9,915 nucleotides of DNA from an uncultured Lachnospiraceae bacterium (lineage in GTDB: Bacteria > Bacillota > Clostridia > Lachnospirales > Lachnospiraceae): NCBI GenBank assembly GCA_910579935.1, contig CAJTVQ010000075.1:1-9915 (forward strand), given 5' to 3'. Of this stretch, positions 5,960-9,915 are shown in pieces. Positions within the stretch are counted from its first letter, which is position 1, and every line of letters starts with the position of its first letter. The position numbers were made by a program, and so were the translations under genes. Under the pieces are notes generated by a model, which saw only the letters and a list, made by a program, of their open reading frames with translations, ran no database searches and was not told the DNA's origin.

Positions 5960-7008
5960 GAATTGGAATTGAGAAGAAGGTATTCGGTACAACAGAGGAC
6001 GGTACGCAGATTTTTCTGTACAGCATTGAAAACAGCAGGGGGATGAAAGCACAGGTCATAAACTACGGTGCGATTCTTGTACGTCTTTATGTGCCGGATA
6101 AAGACGGAAAACAGGATGACGTGGTACTTGGATATGATAAATTGGAAGGTTATTATGGGAATGCGGCGAATTACGGGGCTACCATCGGTCCCAATGCGAA
6201 CCGGACCGCAAATGCCTCGTTCACTTTGGATGGTGTAACCTATCAGCTGGATGTTAACGACGGAGTGAATAATCTGCACAGTCATGCCGATTTGGGATAT
6301 CATAAAAAGGTATGGGCAGCTGCAGAAGAAACAGATGGTGTTACCTTTGAACTGGAAGGGGCCGACGGGGAAATGGGATTTCCGGGTAATAAAAAAGTGC
6401 AGGTGACATATACCCTTACCGAAGAGAATGAACTTAGGATTCATTATCATGCAGTCAGCGACAAACGTACGATCCTGAATATGACGAACCATACTTATTT
6501 TAATCTGGCCGGCCATAATGCAGGAGGTATTGAGGACCATATCCTTACCATAAATGCCAAGAATTATACACCGGTAATAGCCGGAGCCATTCCGACCGGG
6601 GAAATTGTTCCGGTAGCAGGAACGCCGATGGATTTTACAAGTCCCAGGAGAATCGGAGATGAAATAGACGCCGATTTTGAACAGTTGAAACTGAATGACG
6701 GTTACGACCATAACTGGGTATTGGACGGAGAAGAAGGCGTCATGCGTCATATTGCTACAGTAGAGGAAAGAACGAGCGGAAGAGTGCTGAAAGTCTATAC
6801 GGATTTACCGGGAGTTCAGTTTTATGCGGGCAATGCCCAGACGGAAGAGATGGGAAAAGACGGGGCGGCATACCGTAAGAGGACGGGGCTATGTCTGGAG
6901 ACGCAGTATTATCCCAATACGGCCAACCAGCCGGAGTTTCCTTCAGCAGTGTTCGGGCCGGAACGGGTTTATGATACGGTTACAGTGTATCAATTTGAAA
7001 CGCTTTAG
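5956..7008 (+). CDS. galM: Aldose 1-epimerase (galactose mutarotase)
   Basis: Interconverts alpha and beta anomers of aldoses such as galactose and glucose, feeding the Leloir pathway; cytoplasmic. The protein is 350 aa, normal for the family. Conserved sites are NNLHSH (105-110), the catalytic-acid His in MTNHTYFNL (His179), the substrate Asp in GYDHNW (Asp251) and the catalytic-base Glu in LETQYYPN (Glu315), followed by NQPEFPS. The 5956 ATG was chosen because GGAGG lies 5 nt upstream; longer in-frame starts at 5887 and 5932 have no ribosome binding site and would add residues not typical of the family. No galK or galT is nearby, so the sugar is not defined by context. Translation starts within leader repeat copy A. 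The gene symbol rests on family similarity. Confidence 0.94.
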   Translation: MGIGIEKKVFGTTEDGTQIFLYSIENSRGMKAQVINYGAILVRLYVPDKDGKQDDVVLGYDKLEGYYGNAANYGATIGPNANRTANASFTLDGVTYQLDVNDGVNNLHSHADLGYHKKVWAAAEETDGVTFELEGADGEMGFPGNKKVQVTYTLTEENELRIHYHAVSDKRTILNMTNHTYFNLAGHNAGGIEDHILTINAKNYTPVIAGAIPTGEIVPVAGTPMDFTSPRRIGDEIDADFEQLKLNDGYDHNWVLDGEEGVMRHIATVEERTSGRVLKVYTDLPGVQFYAGNAQTEEMGKDGAAYRKRTGLCLETQYYPNTANQPEFPSAVFGPERVYDTVTVYQFETL

Positions 7009-7021
7009 AATCTTATATTCC

Positions 7022-7076
7022 ATAATGTCATGATTTTGGGGTTTTTTGCTTCCCTGCGTCATGGCATTATTTTTTT
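7022..7076 (+). terminator. Rho-independent terminator after the epimerase
   Basis: A 12-bp stem (ATAATGTCATGA at 7022-7033 with TCATGGCATTAT at 7059-7070, one T-G pair) is followed by six T residues (7071-7076). The loop is 25 nt and contains GGGG and CCC that could pair further. It closes the transcript reading through galM. Confidence 0.85.
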
Positions 7077-7146
7077 GCAGTTCCCAAAGGTCGAAAAAAA
7101 GCCCCGCCGCATCGACATATTGCGATATAAACCTGTTTCCTTAAAG

Positions 7147-7155
7147 TGATATAAT
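7147..7155 (+). promoter_or_regulatory. Extended -10 promoter of the 228-aa gene
   Basis: TGA-TATAAT (TG at 7147-7148, hexamer at 7150-7155) is a perfect extended -10. No good -35 lies at 17 bp; TTGCGA at 7120-7125 is 24 bp away. Transcription would start near 7162, giving a leader of about 42 nt. It fits its place between the terminator and the next gene. Confidence 0.6.
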
Positions 7156-7203
7156 GTTCGCATAAGAATTTGGATGTGGAACCGGAATAATGGAGGGATG
7201 GTT

Positions 7204-7890
7204 ATGGGGCGGCCTAAAGCGGTCAGGGTAGTCGGAACAATTGATGAAAAGAGAATTGTTTATATAGAGGATTATGTTCTTCAGTATCTGACGGTTTGTG
7301 AAGAGGAAGAAGAAAGAAATGCGGAAACAGTTTTATACGGAAAAAGGGAAATGAGCGGTGAAGCGGTAATTTATATGATATACGGAATCAGCAGACAGAT
7401 GGGACAAGACTGTATGGAAAAGGAGAGGAAAGAACAGATGTTTCGTCGGAAATACAGACGGCTGGGATATCTGCATCGGGAAACAGGAGCGATCATTTTG
7501 GATGACTGGGGAGCGGAAGAGGCGTTGAAGGGATACTATATCTTTTATGATGCGGAAGAGCAGATGAAAGAGTGTCTTGGCGAATATTATAAAAGACGGT
7601 TAGCGATGAAGAAACAGGATTCTTCTTCGAAATTCTCTTGCCAAACCGATCCTGCGCATGGTGAGACAGTACAGACGAAAGGCAGTACAGCGGAATTGGT
7701 AGCATTGAGCAATATGGATGAAAGACAGGGAAAATCCCCTTTCTTGTGGATACGCACAGTCGTAATATGTATTTTTATTGTATTTTGTGCGATTGCAGTG
7801 CTGACCGTGAATAGTTTTGATAAACTGAATGATTTTATTCAGACGGCTGTTTTAACGGAGGAAATCATAGATGCCGACGAAAGCGATTGA
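7204..7890 (+). CDS. Uncharacterised protein with C-terminal membrane anchor
   Basis: I do not recognise a named family with confidence. The 228-aa protein has an N-terminal predicted cytoplasmic domain of about 130 residues (VVGTIDEKRIVYIEDYVLQY, then ETVLYGKRE, AVIYMIYGIS, LGYLHRETGAIILDD and GYYIFYDAEEQMKECL). A polar linker (about 134-178) and one hydrophobic segment (about 181-203) follow, ending in a short acidic tail (TEEIIDADESD). The topology is probably N-in with a small tail outside. The alternating strands with a YLH and a later YYIFYD element recall a compact alpha/beta domain, perhaps distantly JAB/MPN-like, but no complete metal-binding motif is present. The 7204 ATG was chosen because GGAGGG (7192-7197) is 6 nt upstream; ATGs at 7174 and 7198 fit worse. 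The next gene is also membrane-anchored. Confidence 0.85.
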   Translation: MGRPKAVRVVGTIDEKRIVYIEDYVLQYLTVCEEEEERNAETVLYGKREMSGEAVIYMIYGISRQMGQDCMEKERKEQMFRRKYRRLGYLHRETGAIILDDWGAEEALKGYYIFYDAEEQMKECLGEYYKRRLAMKKQDSSSKFSCQTDPAHGETVQTKGSTAELVALSNMDERQGKSPFLWIRTVVICIFIVFCAIAVLTVNSFDKLNDFIQTAVLTEEIIDADESD

Positions 7891-7915
7891 AGCTGCGAAT
7901 TAAGTGTGCTAAAAT
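7887..7915 (+). promoter_or_regulatory. Sigma-A promoter of the DUF5711-like gene
   Basis: TTGAAG (7887-7892), a 17-bp spacer and TAAAAT (7910-7915), preceded by TG at 7907-7908, form a good promoter overlapping the stop codon of the previous gene. The start would be near 7922, immediately before leader repeat copy B, so the repeat would be transcribed as the 5' untranslated region. Confidence 0.65.
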
Positions 7916-7925
7916 AAAAAAATGT

Positions 7926-7995
7926 ACTTGAGATGCACAGGGAACGTGTGCGCAATGCGTGTAAGCAATGCGTGCGCGCATGGAGGAAAAAATGG
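7926..7995 (+). repeat. Leader repeat, copy B (carries RBS and start codon)
   Basis: This 70-nt counterpart of 5903-5959 ends in the same 19 nt with GGAGG and ATG. It holds an extra 13-bp unit: GCAATGCGTG occurs at 7952-7961 and again at 7965-7974. An in-frame upstream ATG would encode MRARMEEKM before the chosen start. Confidence 0.8.
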
Positions 7996-9197
7996 CAAGT
8001 GTCAGGGAATATCTGCGCTTTAGGAGAAAAAGAGAAAGGCCGGAACGCAGCATTAATTATAAAGAACGGATCAGGGGACATAAACTGACGATTTTTTACA
8101 GAGGTGTTTTGGCAGCTGTTTTGGCGGCGGCGGTAGTAGGTATGGCGGCGGTGAGCTGGCAGAACAGAGAGTATGCGGAAGGCCTGGTCATAAGTTCTAT
8201 CCCTGTTTCCAAAGTAGAAGGCGCTACTTATCTGGCACTGGGAAATAATATTCTTACATACAGTAAAGATGGTGCAAACTGCATGGACGGCAGGGGGATT
8301 GTGCTGTGGAATCAGACTTATGAGATGCAGAATCCCATGGTCGATATTAATGGTTCGGTAGTTGCAATAGGTGATTATAATGGACGGACAATTTATGTTA
8401 TGGATGCGGAGGGAAGCCGGGGGGAGATTACTACGAATCTTCCGATTCGGAAATTTCGTGTTGCAGCGAATGGAGTCGTGGCCGTTATTTTAGATGATGC
8501 AAAAATAACCAGAATCAATTTATATGACACGGCAGGAAAAGAATTAGTGAAAAGCGAGACAACGATGGACAAGTCAGGATACCCTGTTGATATCAGTATC
8601 TCGCCGAGCGGTGAGCTGCTGGCCATATCCTATTTATATGTGGACAGCGGCATCATGAAGTCTTCCATAGCATTTCATAATTTTGGAGAGGTCGGACAAA
8701 ATTTATCTTCAGACCGTTTTGTAGGAGGCTATGATTATCAGGGAAATGTGGTTCCCATGATACGTTTTATGAACAGCAGTACGGCGTTTGCGGTATCGGA
8801 CGACCGGATCATGTTTTTTACGGGAAGCGAAAAACCTCTCAGCGCAGCAGAAAATCTTTTGAGCGAAGAGATACAGAGCATATTTTATACGGATAAATAT
8901 GTAGGACTCGTATTCCTTAATACGGAAGGAAAAGAGAAATATCGTCTGGATGTATACGATGGAACGGGCAGTTTGGTAAACAGGAAAAGTTTTGATATGG
9001 AATATACAGATATCATTTTTGATGAGGATGAATACATTATTTATAGCAGCACCGACTACAGCATAAATAATATGCATGGAGTAGAGCGTTTTACCGGTAA
9101 GTTTGACGAAACGGTGTATTTACTTGCACCGACCCAAAAGCGTAACCGTTTTCTTATTATGACACAGGATGCTATGAAAGTAATGGAGATGAAGTAG
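7992..9197 (+). CDS. DUF5711-like membrane-anchored protein
   Basis: A 401-aa protein of unknown function. A basic N-terminus (residues 1-32, many Arg and Lys) precedes one hydrophobic segment (about 33-55, FYRGVLAAVLAAAVVGMAAV), which predicts a signal anchor with the large C-terminal part outside the cell. The extracellular part shows repeated beta-strand units of the kind LALGNNILTYSKDG, VAIGDYNGRTIYVMDAEG, VAVILDDAKITRINLYDTAG and VDISISPSGELLAISYLYVD, which suggest a beta-propeller fold. I match it from memory to the clostridial DUF5711 family. The 7992 ATG follows GGAGG by 5 nt. The CvpA-like gene begins 7 nt after its stop, so the two are co-transcribed. Confidence 0.85.
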   Translation: MASVREYLRFRRKRERPERSINYKERIRGHKLTIFYRGVLAAVLAAAVVGMAAVSWQNREYAEGLVISSIPVSKVEGATYLALGNNILTYSKDGANCMDGRGIVLWNQTYEMQNPMVDINGSVVAIGDYNGRTIYVMDAEGSRGEITTNLPIRKFRVAANGVVAVILDDAKITRINLYDTAGKELVKSETTMDKSGYPVDISISPSGELLAISYLYVDSGIMKSSIAFHNFGEVGQNLSSDRFVGGYDYQGNVVPMIRFMNSSTAFAVSDDRIMFFTGSEKPLSAAENLLSEEIQSIFYTDKYVGLVFLNTEGKEKYRLDVYDGTGSLVNRKSFDMEYTDIIFDEDEYIIYSSTDYSINNMHGVERFTGKFDETVYLLAPTQKRNRFLIMTQDAMKVMEMK

Positions 9198-9204
9198 AGG
9201 GAAT

Positions 9205-9687
9205 ATGCAGGTGAATTTGCTGGTTATAATTTTTATAATATTTATGGTATGGGGAATCTGGAAAGGATTCAGAAATGGATTTGCAAAAGAAGTGAACGGA
9301 GTAATATCTCTGTTTATGGCGCTTATTGTATTGTCCGTTGTATTTGTGCTGATTGCAGGCATATGGGGAAAAAATACGGAAACAATCGTAGTTTCTGTTG
9401 TGCTGCTGGTGGGCTGCGGGATTTTTTACCGGATTTTGAACATGGTGATGAAATCCATAACCACACTTGCAAGGCTTCCGCTTATCAGTGCTGCGGATCG
9501 TTTGCTTGGGGCCGCGGCAGGGGTTTTGGAGCTTATGATTGTATTTTGGATGATGTATATAATTGTTGAAGGATTTCCTACCGGCAGGTTCGGGGAACAG
9601 ATTATGGCATGGACAAAAGAGAGCACATTGCTGATGAATATTTATAGTAAGAACTATATTGCCAATTGGATTGTAAGCCTGAAGTGA
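9205..9687 (+). CDS. CvpA-like integral membrane protein
   Basis: A 160-aa protein with four predicted membrane helices (about 4-20, 30-52, 59-80 and 101-121). The first loop has the CvpA-type GIWKGFRNGFAKEV (17-30), and SAADRLLGAAAGVLE (95-109) matches the conserved segment before the last helix. CvpA proteins were named from colicin V production; their biochemical role is unsettled and they have been linked to envelope homeostasis. The start lies 7 nt after the DUF5711-like stop with AGAGGGA close upstream. No clear terminator follows before the strong promoter at 9785. Confidence 0.88.
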   Translation: MQVNLLVIIFIIFMVWGIWKGFRNGFAKEVNGVISLFMALIVLSVVFVLIAGIWGKNTETIVVSVVLLVGCGIFYRILNMVMKSITTLARLPLISAADRLLGAAAGVLELMIVFWMMYIIVEGFPTGRFGEQIMAWTKESTLLMNIYSKNYIANWIVSLK

Positions 9688-9725
9688 TCGGAAGGAAAGA
9701 ATTGTGGAGATTTAAAGAAGGGCAT

Positions 9726-9737
9726 ACAATATATTGT
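9726..9737. repeat. 12-bp perfect palindrome
   Basis: ACAATATATTGT is fully self-complementary and lies upstream of the A-tracts and the strong promoter. It might be an operator, but AT-rich palindromes of this length can occur by chance. Confidence 0.3.
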
Positions 9738-9743
9738 GGGTTT

Positions 9744-9780
9744 AAAAAATATGAAAAAAATTAAAAAAAATTGAAAAAAA
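9744..9780 (+). promoter_or_regulatory. Phased A-tracts / UP element
   Basis: Four runs of A (6, 7, 8 and 7 bases, starting at 9744, 9754, 9763 and 9774) repeat at 9-11 bp, close to one helical turn, and end 4 bp before the -35 hexamer. Such phasing predicts intrinsic DNA curvature and an UP-type contact site for the RNA polymerase alpha subunit, as found at rRNA promoters. Confidence 0.75.
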
Positions 9781-9784
9781 GTTA

Positions 9785-9813
9785 TTGACAACTCTTTCCA
9801 AGGGTGCTATACT
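9785..9813 (+). promoter_or_regulatory. Strong sigma-A promoter, probably of an rRNA operon
   Basis: A perfect TTGACA (9785-9790), a 17-bp spacer ending in TGC, and TATACT (9808-9813) form a near-consensus promoter with an extended -10 and an upstream A-tract element. The start would be near 9820. No reading frame or ribosome binding site follows to the window end, which fits a stable-RNA operon. Confidence 0.85.
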
Positions 9814-9819
9814 CAATTT

Positions 9820-9915
9820 CGTTGCCGGCGAGATAAACAAAAAGCCGGCGGCAGAGAAAACAGATGAACCTTGACAAATAAACAGTAATGCAACCCTGAA
9901 GATTCCACGGGGCAG
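9820..9915 (+). other. Leader of a probable rRNA operon (truncated by the window end)
   Basis: The transcribed stretch holds a hairpin (GCCGGC at 9824-9829 and 9844-9849, 14-nt loop). It also holds CCTTGACAAATAAACAG (9869-9885), which resembles the CTTGAAAACTAAAC-type sequence found before rRNA genes in Firmicutes. The 16S 5' end itself is not in the window, so this assignment is inference; another highly expressed stable RNA is the alternative. Confidence 0.5.

Noticed and set aside
5899..6750. Minus-strand open frame of 283 codons opposite the epimerase
   Set aside because: It lies antisense to a well-conserved epimerase with all catalytic residues, has no recognisable domain and no convincing ribosome binding site.
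9871..9899. Second TTGACA (9871-9876) as another promoter
   Set aside because: The bases 17 bp downstream (CCTGAA) do not resemble a -10, and the hexamer is better explained as part of the leader text common before rRNA genes.
1..9915. CRISPR arrays, insertion sequences, phage genes, toxin-antitoxin pairs
   Set aside because: No regularly spaced repeats, transposase, integrase or paired small genes were found; the long frames all match housekeeping or conserved clostridial families.

Overview
The window reads as a chromosomal segment of a low-to-mid GC Firmicute, most likely a Lachnospiraceae-type Clostridium. The grounds are a Firmicute-type dnaX-ybaB-recR operon, AGGAGG-type ribosome binding sites, sigma-A promoters with TGn extended -10 elements, a clostridial-type phosphofructokinase and a DUF5711-like/CvpA gene pair. 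The species is not determined. There is no phage, transposase, CRISPR array or recognisable defence system. Most of the window is core metabolism and DNA maintenance, so the interest lies mainly in non-coding and poorly characterised parts.

Layout. (1) 1-1749: the 3' end of an amino-acid ABC transporter ATPase, then an M20-family amidohydrolase with an unusual charged N-terminus, ending at a strong terminator. (2) 1851-1936, minus strand: tRNA-Ser(CGA) with its own promoter and a palindrome at its predicted transcription start. (3) 2059-5839: promoters, then pfkA (divergent active-site motifs), dnaX, ybaB/ebfC and recR, all co-directional with short gaps or a 1-nt overlap. (4) 5956-7008: aldose 1-epimerase (galM-like), closed by a clear terminator. 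(5) 7150-9687: an extended -10 promoter, a 228-aa C-terminally membrane-anchored protein of unknown function, a DUF5711-like membrane-anchored protein and a CvpA-like four-helix membrane protein. (6) 9688-9915: non-coding, with helically phased A-tracts, a near-consensus promoter and a leader that looks like the start of an rRNA operon, although the 16S gene itself lies outside the window.

How the genes fit together. The transporter and hydrolase probably serve uptake and deacylation of amino-acid derivatives. pfkA and the epimerase serve sugar catabolism. dnaX, ybaB and recR serve replication and recombinational repair. The 7204-9687 group looks like an envelope-associated cluster of unknown role.

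The most unusual signal is a leader element present twice in the window (5903-5959 and 7926-7995), directly in front of two unrelated genes (the epimerase and the DUF5711-like gene). It carries the Shine-Dalgarno sequence and start codon and differs between copies by one 13-bp unit. It looks like a dispersed repeat that delivers a translation start region.
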